From Filosporella fistucella (Eukaryota > Ascomycota > Leotiomycetes > Helotiales): a stretch of 64,000 nt of DNA. Shown here piece by piece: positions 1 to 10,266 of this stretch; positions within the stretch are counted from its first letter, which is position 1; each line of letters begins with the position of its first letter. Location: NCBI GenBank assembly GCA_030077755.1, contig JAQJZZ010000019.1:508501-572500 (forward strand), read 5' to 3'. The notes beneath the pieces are model-generated. The model saw only the letters and a program-made list of their open reading frames with translations, was not told where the DNA came from and searched no databases. The translations under genes were made by a program, and so were the position numbers.

Positions 1-1468
1 ATTGGCAAGATGCTTAACTCGAGAGAACCGAAAGTCATTAACGGTCCTGAGGTCTTGAATAAGTATGTCGGTCAATCAGAAGAGAACATTCGAAAGCTGT
101 TTGCCGATGCCGAGAAAGAGTATAAGGAGAAGGGAGATGAGAGTGGGCTTCATATCATCATTTTTGATGAATTAGATGCCGTGTGTAAGCAAAGAGGTAG
201 TGGTGCTGGTGGTGGAACAGGTGTTGGTGATAGTGTGGTCAACCAGTTGCTTTCTAAGCTTGATGGTGTTGATCAACTGAACAATATCCTCCTCATCGGA
301 ATGACGAATCGTATGGATATGATCGATGATGCTCTTCTCCGTCCTGGACGTCTCGAGGTACACATGGAGATTTCACTTCCAGATGAAGGTGGACGAGCAC
401 AGATTTTGAAAATCCACACCTCAAAAATGAGAGACAACAATGTTATGGACACAGATGTAAATGTTCTCGAACTCGCTCATCTGACCAAGAACTTCTCGGG
501 AGCTGAGATTGGAGGTCTTGTCAAGTCAGCCTCGTCCTTCGCTTTCAATCGCCATGTCAAGGTTGGCACTGTTGCTGGTGTTAGCGACGACATTGAAAAC
601 ATGAAAGTCAATCGTGGAGATTTCATGAATGCTCTTGAGGAAGTTAAACCTGCCTTTGGTGTCTCCGAGGAAGAGCTTGAGAGTGCTATGGCCGCAGGTA
701 TCCTGCATTACAGTCCATATATTGAGAATATCCTCAAAGATGGACGATTGTTCGTTGATCTTGTCAAGAACTCGGCGACAACTTCACTACTTTCTGTTCT
801 CCTGCACGGCCCACCTGGTTCTGGTAAGACTGCTCTTGCTGCCAAGATTGCCAAAGAGTCTGGATTTCCATTCATCAAGCTTGTCTCGGCTGAAAATATG
901 GTTGGTTTCAGTGAGATGGCCAAGATTCAGTATTTGAACAAGGTCTTCACAGATGCATACAAGTCGCCTCAGAATATTGTCGTGGTAGACAATATTGAGC
1001 GTATCATTGAATGGGTCCCTATTGGACCAAGATTCTCGAACCCAGTACTCCAAGCTTTGATGGTTCTTTTGACAAAACAACCTCCGACTGTAAGGTCATA
1101 CACCCCTACTTCAGAAATATATACTAACCAGTCAGCCGCGCCGTCTCCTAATTCTAGGAACCACCTCCCAACGTTCAGTCATGCGCCAACTCGACCTCCA
1201 ACAAATCTTCAACCGTGAGCTCGCCGTTCCAAACGTAAACACACACACCGAGCTCGCAGCTGTGCTCCGAGAAGTCCAAGCATTCGACAACGAGTCCGAT
1301 CTCGCCGAATCATTGAACGAATTGAGAGAAATGACAGGAACAGACCAAGTAGGCGTGGGAATCAAGAAAGTGTTGCTTGCAGTTGGGGAAGCTAAGCAAG
1401 AAGAAGGGAATATGGCGGGCAGGTTTGCGGAGGTTGTGGCACAGCAGATGGCTGCTAGTAGAGATTAG
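1..1468 (+). CDS. SEC18: Vesicular-fusion ATPase Sec18 (NSF), 5' partial
   Basis: AAA+ ATPase that disassembles SNARE complexes after membrane fusion. The window opens inside the D1 ATPase domain: frame 1 reads [11 protein letters not shown] from base 1, so the D1 Walker A lies just outside. Visible are the D1 Walker B region ([15 protein letters not shown]), the arginine-finger region (LLRPGRLE), and a D2 Walker A ([10 protein letters not shown], near base 808). Exons are <1..1089 and 1136..1468; the intron (GTAAGG...ACTAACCAGTCAG) must end at 1135, because only that acceptor gives the conserved [16 protein letters not shown]. The C-terminal 473 residues are present and end with [10 protein letters not shown]. 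The reading of 10..1218 as one long ORF is false: the intron happens to be open. Family and frame are certain; only the N-terminus is missing. Confidence 0.96.
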
Positions 1469-1975
1469 AATATGACTGAGGAAGGGGACGGAAAATATAG
1501 AGATAGATGTAGAATACGTTGTATCGTTGATACTCGATGATTTTAAAGACTTTGTTTGGTTGTTAGTTAGTGAGATGTAAAGTGGAGGCTCTTTCGGGCA
1601 GGGAATAATGTGGGGTTAAGGTACTTGCTGTGGGGTCTAGGCTAACAGGCAGCTTCAGGGGATGATACCAGGGAACGACACTGCACCCTGAGGCGCGTCG
1701 AGTCGCATCTCCCGTCTGCAACCACCCGACTTCAGGACATTTACCCAGTATATCGGTAGCTAGGTATTACAAGACAGTGTTTTGATGTTTCAATTTCGTT
1801 TGGTCAGATTGTCAGTACACTTGTACTTCCGTAGCACAAATAGTGCCGTTCCTGGATGAGTTGATTTGGAAGACCTCAGTAACGGGTTGAAATCTGCTTG
1901 TCTTTGATAAGGTAGATTATATGCTATATAGCAAACTTATCGAGTCTGTGGAGGGTTTTTGCTGATGATTATTAG
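1469..1975. other. Intergenic, 3' of SEC18
   Basis: Stretch downstream of SEC18 with no open frame, RNA signature or repeat that I can support. Confidence 0.5.
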
Positions 1976-2828
1976 GTAATTCCGAATCAATGGGACACTT
2001 TCAATACAGTAGAAGATTCGTCTGATGAGTCGGATGGGAAAGAATTGTTCAAGGGTTGTTCAGATCTGGAAACTGTGCTGAGTAGTGAGACGCTGGGTGT
2101 ACAGGATGAAGTTTTGACGTCACCTGGAATTGCTGGTAGTGCGGATATAGAAATACCGTTGGATGAGAGAGGTGTTCCAAATGTTCAATCTTATGGAATT
2201 TCAGAAGAATCCAGGCAGAGGGAGGGTGTTGTCGACGAGATTGTCATGGGGATTGTGGAAAGGGCTGTTGCCGAATGGGACCTAGAGCTCAAATTTATGC
2301 AACAATCACACCGAGGGGATGGAGTCATTAGAGAAGCTGTGGGAAAACATAGGCTAGATGTGGCCCTTCAGCCAGGTGATGCCAAGGGGCCAATCCGGGG
2401 AAAAGACCGAATTGCGAGTGGTTGCTGCAACAAAGAATATGGACGAAACTTCGGCTGTCTTGATCGAACAACCTTCAAGAAGTCCTGAAGTTGTCCAAAC
2501 AGCTAAAGACTCTTCGGCGACCGAGAAAACAATTGCTCATGCTGGTCAACCACCCCAATTGAGCTTCAACATGAGAGATAGTGAAGCATCAGAAAGCTCA
2601 ACTGACGAGAATTGAGGGACTGACGAGGGCGAAGAGACGGGCAAGGATGAAGACGACGAGGGTGAGGACGACAGTGAGTATGAGGGCGACGACGACGACG
2701 ACGACGATGTTGATGATGATGACGAATTCGTGAAAGGACAAAGTACTAACTCATACTGGCCCTTCACAAAAGTCAAGAAAGAGCTGAAAAATCACTTTCT
2801 CGACGTAGCAAGAGCCACAAAGCTCTGA
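1976..2828 (+). pseudogene. Decayed acidic-protein gene remnant
   Basis: Coding-like sequence without an intact frame. From about 1977 a frame reads through DTFNTVEDSSDESDGKEL to a stop near 2486. From about 2358 the coding character moves to the next frame (TELRVVAATKNMDETSAV), is cut by TGA at 2613, and continues in that same frame through a run of Asp/Glu codons ((GAC)n and (GAT)n, about 2635-2726) to YWPFTKVKKELKNHF and TGA at 2826. No ATG opens the first frame. One frameshift and one in-frame stop would explain the pattern, so decay is the best reading; unrecognised introns are the alternative. I do not recognise the family. Confidence 0.45.
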
Positions 2829-2917
2829 GCCTCGAAATCTTCAAAGATCCTCCTGACCCAGGCTTGACAATTAATGGCCTTGGTACTATTGGCTTCCCAC
2901 TGAGAGAGCATGACATT

Positions 2918-3895
2918 TCAAGACTTAAGGCAGGAAGCAACCCTTAAACCACTCAGAATCTCCTTCGCCAATACTTTGATCTCGGAGATCAAATCAAGCT
3001 TGTAGCAACGCTTAACAGCAGAAACCCAACATCTGCAGAACTGCGACTTTTCGCGGGGCCCTTCTGTCGTCTCCCATTCAGCTACGAAGTGTTGCATCCA
3101 TGCCTTTGCTATTCCTTTGAAAACCAATTCAGGTCCCTGTTGTGGTGAATTAAGGCACGTAATTTCCATCAGTTCAAATGTTCGTGAAGTCGTAAGTTTC
3201 AAGATAGCGGGTATAAGCCTAGGATCTGTCAGTGAAAGTTCGAAGCTTTTAGCGTTTGTGGAGATGTAAACATACACATTTTCCAATAATCCATTTGCCG
3301 GCCATGCATTCACCACTGCAACTACCGCTTGAGCGTCTACCAAGGAGATCAGTGGCCGTAAAGAAAGAGCAGCTGCATACTGCGTCATGGTCCACTCCAT
3401 ATCCTTCAAGACGCTATCGACCCTTCCATCACTGCACAGAGGTTTGCGAAGTTTTGGATGCTTACCAATTGTTCATCTAACCTGGAACACAGTTTAGCTT
3501 GGACACTGATATGGTGTTAAGCTGTACTTACGTTGAATAAAGCCATTGCTGGCCATGTTGTTTAATGATCAAGTCAACGAGATTAAACCGTTCTGGGCTT
3601 GCAAGCGCTGTTGGCAGAAACTTCCACAGAGCTTTTCTGTCCCCCAAAAAGGCTGTCGCCTGCAAAAACCTCTCACGAATCATTGGCTCTGACCTAGACA
3701 TATCTGTAGAGCTCCACACGAATCTCCTGTCATAAGTCCACACAAAATTACTGCAATTAGCTTAGGCAACTTTCCAAGCATCCTGATCGCGCAATTCCTC
3801 CCCATGCTGAATGTACATCTCACAAAACTTTGCCAAAAACCTTGCCTGCTCTTCTTTGGAGTTACTATCGCGCCCTTCATAAAGAATTCGACCTA
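2918..3895 (-). pseudogene. Decayed or badly interrupted gene of unknown family
   Basis: On the minus strand a coding-like frame starts near 3895 after a possible acceptor (CCATAG) and reads RILYEGRDSNSKEEQ and LAKFCEMYIQHGEEL, then meets TAA at 3762-3764. The next open block (3528..3743, FVWTYDRRFVWSSTD) leads to a likely 53-nt intron (GTAAGTACAG...TTCCAG), then a mini-block LDEQL, then a block in a shifted frame (2918..3409, VLKDMEWTMTQYAAALSL) running to TGA. The only intron that would join the last two blocks is about 34 nt and leaves the wrong phase. An in-frame stop plus a frame break suggests a pseudogene. The KEEQ...LAKF stretch faintly recalls the end of fungal BTB proteins, but that is a guess. 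Confidence 0.45.
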
Positions 3896-4069
3896 TGGTG
3901 TTTGGGAATAATCAGAATAACCAGTACACCAAAAATTAGTTGGGAATTCGACGTCGGGGAACATTCAAACCTTTCTATTGTGAGCATTAACACCATCCTC
4001 CGAAATGGTCTTTTCAGAACTACCAAGAACATTCTTGAACAGTTCAGTTTGCATGAGGTCTTTCTCATG

Positions 4070-4824
4070 CAAAAAGACCTTTAGAGAAGAAGAAGAAGAA
4101 GACAAGCCTGCTGTGCCACAACGAGCACAACGAAAATCTTCACGGAGGGGTGAACAAAATTTGATGTCGACTCTTGAAGTGACCGGAGCAAAGACTGAGC
4201 CACCCCGGAAAAGGTCCAGATATGAGAATTTGTCTAACCTTTGCTCTTAGTTATCCATCGGTCGGTTTTGTCAAAACTTTGTCCTTGCGAGTCGACAGTT
4301 GCAACACGTGCTAGTCCTAGTAGGAACACAGAGTTGAGCCAATGTTGTGCATGAAAACTTCAAGGCAGGCAGATTTATGAAATCAGCAGCAGCTCTTAGC
4401 CCAGGTTCTTTTCTTTTCTTGAGGTAGTCTGCTGCAAACTTTAAGCCCTCGGCTTGGGTTGAGAATCGAGCAAGATCAGGGGAGCCAACTGCTATCAGCA
4501 ACTGGGAGATGCTGTGCTCCGTTACTTTGCGATGAATGATCATAAAATTATCAAATCGAGGATGAGAGATTTTCTCGAAGTTGATTGTCATCATGGCACT
4601 CATCATTCAAAGACGGGATTTAGAGGAACATTTTGAATATTCTCGACAGCCATAGAGAGCCGATCCGAGGTGACATAGAATATTAGAGTTGCATAATTGT
4701 AAATCAATAGCAGTTGCTCGCAAATATTGAAGATATGAAACCTTTGGAGCTCAGTAACTATAGAGGTACATTCCCGATTCGAGTCCTTCATTCTGTAACT
4801 AGCTCGGCATGAACAAAATGGCAT
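4070..4824 (-). pseudogene. Further minus-strand coding remnants
   Basis: Three consecutive minus-strand pieces lie upstream of the broken gene at 2918-3895: an ATG-initiated 73-codon frame (4603..4824), a 111-codon frame (4271..4606, with FEKISHPRFDNFMIIH and DYLKKRKEPGLRAAADF), and a block at about 4070-4240 with a CxxC pair (FRCARCGTAGL). The first two overlap by four bases in different frames. They may be the 5' part of the gene below or an independent remnant. No domain is recognised. Confidence 0.3.
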
Positions 4825-5248
4825 TTGCTTCCACTTCGGTTGCTACATAAGGTAAACTACTAAAAACCACAGTACTATAAAATTCCAGCCCATAACCTAG
4901 CACGTCTGAAGCTCAAATGTGAGAATTGTCACACGTAGTAGTAGACTTCCATGATCCGGGCAAGTGATTCAACGGCCAATTTTGAGGAGTTGCTTGTTAG
5001 TGAGGATGCAAGGAATTTGTACTCGTAAACAATTTCATACGAGCAGATTCCTGAGGACTTCGCATTATTGATTTTAGAGAAATCTGTAAATCAATTTAGT
5101 GTTGAACATCCCAAAACTCTGGAGGCGTTGTCCCCCACAATTGTCTTGGCACCCACCTCGAGGCTGAAAATCCGCCTCGTCGCAACCTCAACTTCCCTCT
5201 CCACTCCCCATCCCATCACCAATCATCCCCTCCAACCCATACCCCCAA
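4825..5248. other. Intergenic
   Basis: AT-rich, then a pyrimidine-rich leader (about 5180-5245) directly before the next ATG, typical of a fungal core promoter and 5' UTR. Nothing else seen. Confidence 0.4.
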
Positions 5249-6121
5249 ATGGATTTCGACCCCGACTCCGACCCCGAAGCTGCCGCCATGGCCGCTGCAA
5301 TGGGCTTCTCCTCCTTCGGCTCACACAAACCGCCAGCCAAAAAGCGAAAATTCAATGCCAGTACCGATGCCTTTGTCGAGGGACAAGATCTAGAGAAACT
5401 AGATAGAGGCGGAAAGAAAGGGGGTGGAAGTGGTGGGAATACTGTGCCATTGGGGAAAATGAGGGTGATTGGACAGGGAAAGGGAAAAGAGAAGAGAAAT
5501 GAAGAGGAGATTGAGTTGGATTTAGATGATGAAGAGGAGGGACCAAGATATGAAGATACGAGTAGGACGCCCCCGAGGGAAGCTATACCTGGACCTGGAC
5601 CTGGAAGTCTAAATGGAGAGGAGGAGGAGGGACCTAGGTATGAGGACACGAGTTTACCTCCTCCTATACTAGCTTCTTCTCTCACCGCACCTGGTCATGA
5701 AAAGGACACAACTACATCCCCCGAAGCCCTCGAAATGCAGCAACGAATCGACGCTCTCCTTTCCTCAATACAACCCGCTTCTCCCCCCTCATCTACACGT
5801 TCTTTCCCTATCCCACCACCACCACCAGGCTCTTACATCCATCCCTCTCCTCTCCCTCCTCCTCCAGGAATCCATCTCCCAGCTCGTCCTGCTACTAATT
5901 ATGCTCCTCCTTCGCTTGGGCAAAACTATCCTTCCTCGCATTCTAGACGAGCACCTAGTGAGGCCAGCACGAATTCTCGACCCAGGGGACGAGGAGAGAG
6001 GAATGAGAAATGGTATTTAGGATATTATGACCCGAGTTTTAATGAGAATCCGTGGAGGGAGTTGGAGGTGAAAAATGGGTTGGAGGAGGTGGGGACGTGG
6101 GTTGAGAGGGGGAAGAGGTGA
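5249..6121 (+). CDS. Unknown proline-rich fungal protein (290 aa)
   Basis: Single-exon gene with an ATG after a C-rich leader. The N-terminus (MDFDPDSDPEAAAMAAAMGF, residues 1-20) is followed by a basic patch (PPAKKRKF) that could be a nuclear localisation signal. An 11-residue acidic unit, EEEGPRYEDTS, occurs twice (about residues 96 and 125). Residues 180-230 are proline-rich, and an RGRGER patch precedes the C-terminal block KWYLGYYDPSFNENPW. That last block looks like the conserved core of a small fungal family of unknown function; I have no reaction or partner to offer. Probably nuclear, by the basic patch only. Confidence refers to it being a real gene. Confidence 0.8.
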   Translation: MDFDPDSDPEAAAMAAAMGFSSFGSHKPPAKKRKFNASTDAFVEGQDLEKLDRGGKKGGGSGGNTVPLGKMRVIGQGKGKEKRNEEEIELDLDDEEEGPRYEDTSRTPPREAIPGPGPGSLNGEEEEGPRYEDTSLPPPILASSLTAPGHEKDTTTSPEALEMQQRIDALLSSIQPASPPSSTRSFPIPPPPPGSYIHPSPLPPPPGIHLPARPATNYAPPSLGQNYPSSHSRRAPSEASTNSRPRGRGERNEKWYLGYYDPSFNENPWRELEVKNGLEEVGTWVERGKR

Positions 6122-6550
6122 GGGTTATGGGATAGGGATTGTGGGTTGGGGGAGGATATGGAATGAGCTGAGATACCCTGAGATAGTTGAAGATTAATGT
6201 TGAAATGATCACAAAAGGAGGGAGCTTTAAGTTCTTCATTCTTACTTATCTTTCTTCGCGTTGCTCGTGACTATACGTTTCTCGCTTGAAGGCAGCTCTA
6301 GAATGCTGGTAATTGAAGCATATATATTTCAGCTTATTGGTAATGCTATGGTAGCCTGAGAGAATTTAAATTCTCGTCATGCAGAGCCCAATTTGCCACA
6401 AATTATGTAAACAATATGTCGATCCCGAGAATATTTCTCAAAGGCCTGACATTAGGAACACTTATTGCATATCACACCAAAATGACCGGAAGTAATTATG
6501 ATGCCAATTACCAAACATTTCGTTTTCCAACCCCAGTACAACCTACAAAA
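6122..6550. other. Convergent intergenic gap
   Basis: Space between two convergent genes, the unknown protein on the left and SPB4 on the right. No gene or RNA signal; it must hold both 3' ends. Confidence 0.4.
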
Positions 6551-8461
6551 CTAATCAAACCCCTCAAACTCCTTCTCTTCATCTTCCTTCGTCTTCTTCC
6601 TAACCCTCTCCACCAACTCCTGCAACTCCATCTCCTTCACTCTCTCCTCCTCGCTCATCTTCTCCACCCTCTCCGCCTCTCTCTTCCTCCTCTTCCTTTC
6701 CCTCCTCGCTTCTTTCACATCCTGCTGTTCATGCTTATGACTCCACGCCTCTCTCTCCTTCCTCTTCTTCTTCTGTTCTTCAGTAGGTACGTACGGCTCT
6801 TTATTCTTCTCTTCCTCCATAGCTACTTTCCGTGCTTTCTCACGGATCTTGTCTTTGTACTCGTACGTCGACATGGAGAGTTTGATTCCGAGAGTCTTGT
6901 CACCTTCCCAGGTTTTGAGCTCGGGCATCTTGGGAAGTCGGATTAGTCCCCATCCGTTGCCTAGTTCGGTCCAGTCGAGATCTGCTACGCGGAAGATACT
7001 GCTTGCTTGATGCTTGGAATATGCTTTCACCCAGCTGACGAAGGCGCGCTGGCCTTTATCGTATAACGCTCTGTCGGCTAGGACTTCTTTTCGCATTTTT
7101 GAACTTACTAATTTAGCATCGTCGTCGGTGATTTTGATGACTGGCTTTTTGAGGGGGGCGATGGGGGTTTTTCTGATTTCGAGGAATGGAATATAATCTT
7201 CTTCCCTTCCGGGTTGGAGAAAAATGACACTTAGTCCTTTTCGGCCAGCTCGTCCAGCACGTCCACAGCGATGTAGAAATACCTTCGGGTCTGAAGGGGG
7301 ATCAATCTGTACAACCAAATCGACTTGAGGAATATCAAGACCTCTGGCAGCTACATCTGTAGTAAGAAGAATACTAGGTGTGACTGTTGTCAGATATTTT
7401 GAAAAGTTCTTCTGTCGTACATTCGGAGGATGCTTTCCATGCAGCGGAATGAGAGAGAATTGCTTTGGTAGAATGGCCGAGAGTATAGGCGCAAAGTAAT
7501 CCACAGCGGCGCAGGTTGACAGATAGATGATGGTCTTCTGTGGGGTTGGATCCAATTGTGACAAAAGCGAAAGGAGGGCCGGAAACTTGTGGTTCGGTGG
7601 CGTCAATAGATATGACATTTGCAAACTCGCTGGCGTTCTCTTGTCGTCTCCAGACAGGCTCTTGACTTTGACAGCAATTTTGACCGGATTTCTTAGACCA
7701 ACTCGAACAATCTCTCCAACTGCCTCGCTGACGCTTGCGCTAAATAGACCTGTTCTTCTCTGCTTCGGTAACCGGCCGAGAATCTTTTGCAAATCATCCT
7801 TGAATCCCAAATCTAATAATCTGTCTGCTTCATCCAAAACCAGGACCTCGAACGATGACTGCGGACAGTGAACATGTGGTGAGGAGAGAAGTTCGAGCAG
7901 CCTTCCCGGGGTAGAAATCAAGAGATTCGGGCTATTTTTCAAAAATCTACTTAAATCTTGCGCTGGTGTGGTTGTTCCTCCGAGAAGGAGCTGGGGAAGT
8001 ACAGAAAGTGTAGAGGTCGGCCGTCTTTTCTCCCCTTCCTCCAAGGGCTTCAATGCTTCAGCAGATGGCGCATGGAATGCCAATAGAGATACAAGAACGG
8101 AATGGATTTGAGTAGCCAGTTCTCGTGTTGGTGATACGATGATTGCGCCGACATGGTGTTTCTTGATAGGTTCTTCCAGTCGCAAAAGCTTTTCTACCAC
8201 GGGTATAAGGAATGCTAATGTCTTTCCACTACCAGTGACGGCCTAAAAAATGTCAATTCACATACTCGAGAACTAGATCTCGGCGCATACCTCAACGACC
8301 ACATCTTTATTACCCATAAAGAGGGGAATTGTAGAAGCTTGCACAGGTGTCATTCTCCCGAATCCCATTGCAGAGATGGCATCCAGGATCCATTCTGCCA
8401 ATGGAGGAGTTAGAGCATCCCAAGCCCTTGGGTCTTTCTTTGTTTCGGCATCAGGAGCCAT
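6551..8461 (-). CDS. SPB4: DEAD-box rRNA helicase Spb4 (DDX55-like)
   Basis: ATP-dependent RNA helicase of 60S ribosomal subunit assembly in the nucleolus. Exons on the minus strand are 8461..8291 and 8242..6551; the 48-nt intron splits the sequence exactly before motif I (AVTGSGKT). The spliced product is 620 residues, about the family's length. Motifs in order: Q motif ([10 protein letters not shown]), I, Ia (SPTRELATQ), Ib (TPGRLLELL), II ([13 protein letters not shown]), III (FSASVS), V ([15 protein letters not shown]) and VI ([11 protein letters not shown]). The C-terminal 100 residues are Lys/Arg/Glu-rich coiled coil, as in Spb4. The start MAPDAETKK gives a normal short N-terminus. Divergent from DGK1 across about 600 bp. 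Confidence 0.93.
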
Positions 8462-9063
8462 GTTGGCGGTTGTGTAATTATTAATTTTCCGTTTTTGGTA
8501 TTTTCTCAAAATTTCTACAGACTGCTTATCGCAAACCTTATCGGTGGCTTAGCTTCGCCAAGACAATTGCAAGCTGTGTCTACGCCTTCACCTGAAATAA
8601 ATTTGACAAAGTACCATGTACTTGAATCGGTCAAATATTTTGTGAATGTAGTGAAGAGTCACTTATGCAAAGATCGAGTCTTTTCTACTCATTCAAAAGT
8701 TTATATACCGTACCTCCCTCCTCCAGAATTTCAGCCTTCCCAAAATAAGGCTGTCGCGTGCTTAGTCAAACGCCAGCAAAATTGTCTGTCCAAGTTCTTC
8801 TATCGCTGAAAGGTGAGACCTCGTCATCCACAACCAACCCCGAGTGCTGTGTGCCACTTCAACGGCGCAAAGAAGTCACCATATCTCTCTCACACGATGC
8901 AGCGCAGTCCTGCTCTGCTCTCTTCTTCCCGCTGGATCCGATAACCCCTTTTACCCCTTCTCCTGTCACAATACGCGCTTCGCGCAAGGACAAGCATCTC
9001 CACTCTACCTCGTGGCTCTTACGAGTCGCGGATCTCAGTCGCCTTTTTACAGGCGCCATTCGC

Positions 9064-10266
9064 ATGCCTTCTTTACCACCTTTCACCATGTCACGATCCT
9101 CTTCGAATCCGGTTCCGGCTACTCCGAGGGTCATCTCTCCTTCTCCCACTCCGTCCGAGAGTCGCGAAGCTTCTGATGGGTATTTTGGGCCGATGACGAG
9201 GTCGGCGAGGAAGAAGCAGGCGGCGTTGCAGAATCCGATTGATGAGGAGATTGATGAAGATGAAGATTCAAGTGCGGAGTTGAGCAGAGCGAGGTCGAAG
9301 AGTAGAAGTCCGATGAGAGCGAGAAAGATCTCGGGTTTGACTTCTGCGAAAGCAACAGCTTCTTCCTCGACTGCAAAGCCTACACCCCTTACGCCAGCTG
9401 TGAATGGAAATGGGAAAGCTACAAATGGTCACCTTTCACCTACCAGTGCAAGTCCAGGCTGGAGTTGGAGAGATATCAGTCGAAGTCCTAGCCCGCTGGG
9501 ATTGATTCCGATACATCGACACTGGCGGACATTCGTACATAAACATGAGGTCCCACGAAAGGTTTTACACGTATCTATTGGATTTTTCACTATCTGGCTG
9601 TACATTTCCGGTGTTCAGACTACCGCCATTACACCCTGGCTCATGTCAGCCTTAATTCCGATCGCGACTGTGGACTTCCTCCGGCACACATATCCTTCTC
9701 TCAACCGATTGTATGTTCGCGTGCTCGGAGCTTTGATGCGGGAAACCGAGTATGCGGGTTGGAATGGGGTCATTTGGTATCTACTTGGCGCGTGGATAGT
9801 CCTCGGATTCTTTCCCAAGGATGTTGGTGTCATGGGAGTACTTTTACTCAGTTGGTGTGATACGGCAGCTAGTACCTTCGGACGATTGTATGGACGTTAC
9901 ACACCCCGTATTCGACGAGGAAAGTCTCTTGCAGGCTCATTTGCAGCATTCGCCGTTGGTGTAATCACTGCAGCCTTGTACTGGGGATGGCTGGCACCTA
10001 AGACCGGCCCTTTCATTGATGATGTTGGATTTCCTTTCATGTTTACGGGAACTTTGAGTCTTCCAGCGGTGGTTAGGGACGTCTTCGGGTTGAGTGAGTC
10101 TCAGGGGAGCATTGGGGGAGGGATGGCTTTGGGAATAATGTCTTTATGGACGGGCTTTGTGGCATCGGCGAGCGAGGTAGTTGATGTGTTTGGATGGGAT
10201 GACAACTTGACGATACCAGTTCTCAGCGGGATAGGGATGTGGGGCTTCTTGAAGATCTTTGGTTAG
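9064..10266 (+). CDS. DGK1: CTP-dependent diacylglycerol kinase Dgk1
   Basis: ER membrane enzyme that makes phosphatidic acid from diacylglycerol with CTP. One exon; ATG at 9064 (MPSLPPFTMSRS), with a second in-frame ATG at 9088. The frame is open upstream but has no ATG there. The product is 400 residues: a Ser/Thr/Lys-rich cytosolic tail (1-150), then VPRKVLHVSIGFFTIWLYIS opening a hydrophobic, multi-span domain. Family hallmarks are RKVLHVSIGF, the ALMRETEYAGWNGVIWYLLG segment, SWCDTAASTFGRLYG, and RIRRGKSLAGS. These match the Dgk1/SEC59-like CTP-transferase fold. No truncation is seen. Confidence 0.9.
   Translation: MPSLPPFTMSRSSSNPVPATPRVISPSPTPSESREASDGYFGPMTRSARKKQAALQNPIDEEIDEDEDSSAELSRARSKSRSPMRARKISGLTSAKATASSSTAKPTPLTPAVNGNGKATNGHLSPTSASPGWSWRDISRSPSPLGLIPIHRHWRTFVHKHEVPRKVLHVSIGFFTIWLYISGVQTTAITPWLMSALIPIATVDFLRHTYPSLNRLYVRVLGALMRETEYAGWNGVIWYLLGAWIVLGFFPKDVGVMGVLLLSWCDTAASTFGRLYGRYTPRIRRGKSLAGSFAAFAVGVITAALYWGWLAPKTGPFIDDVGFPFMFTGTLSLPAVVRDVFGLSESQGSIGGGMALGIMSLWTGFVASASEVVDVFGWDDNLTIPVLSGIGMWGFLKIFG

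Noticed and set aside
4005..4250. 81-codon plus frame with Glu/Lys-rich start
   Set aside because: Overlaps better-supported minus-strand remnants; a low-complexity GAAGAA tract explains it.
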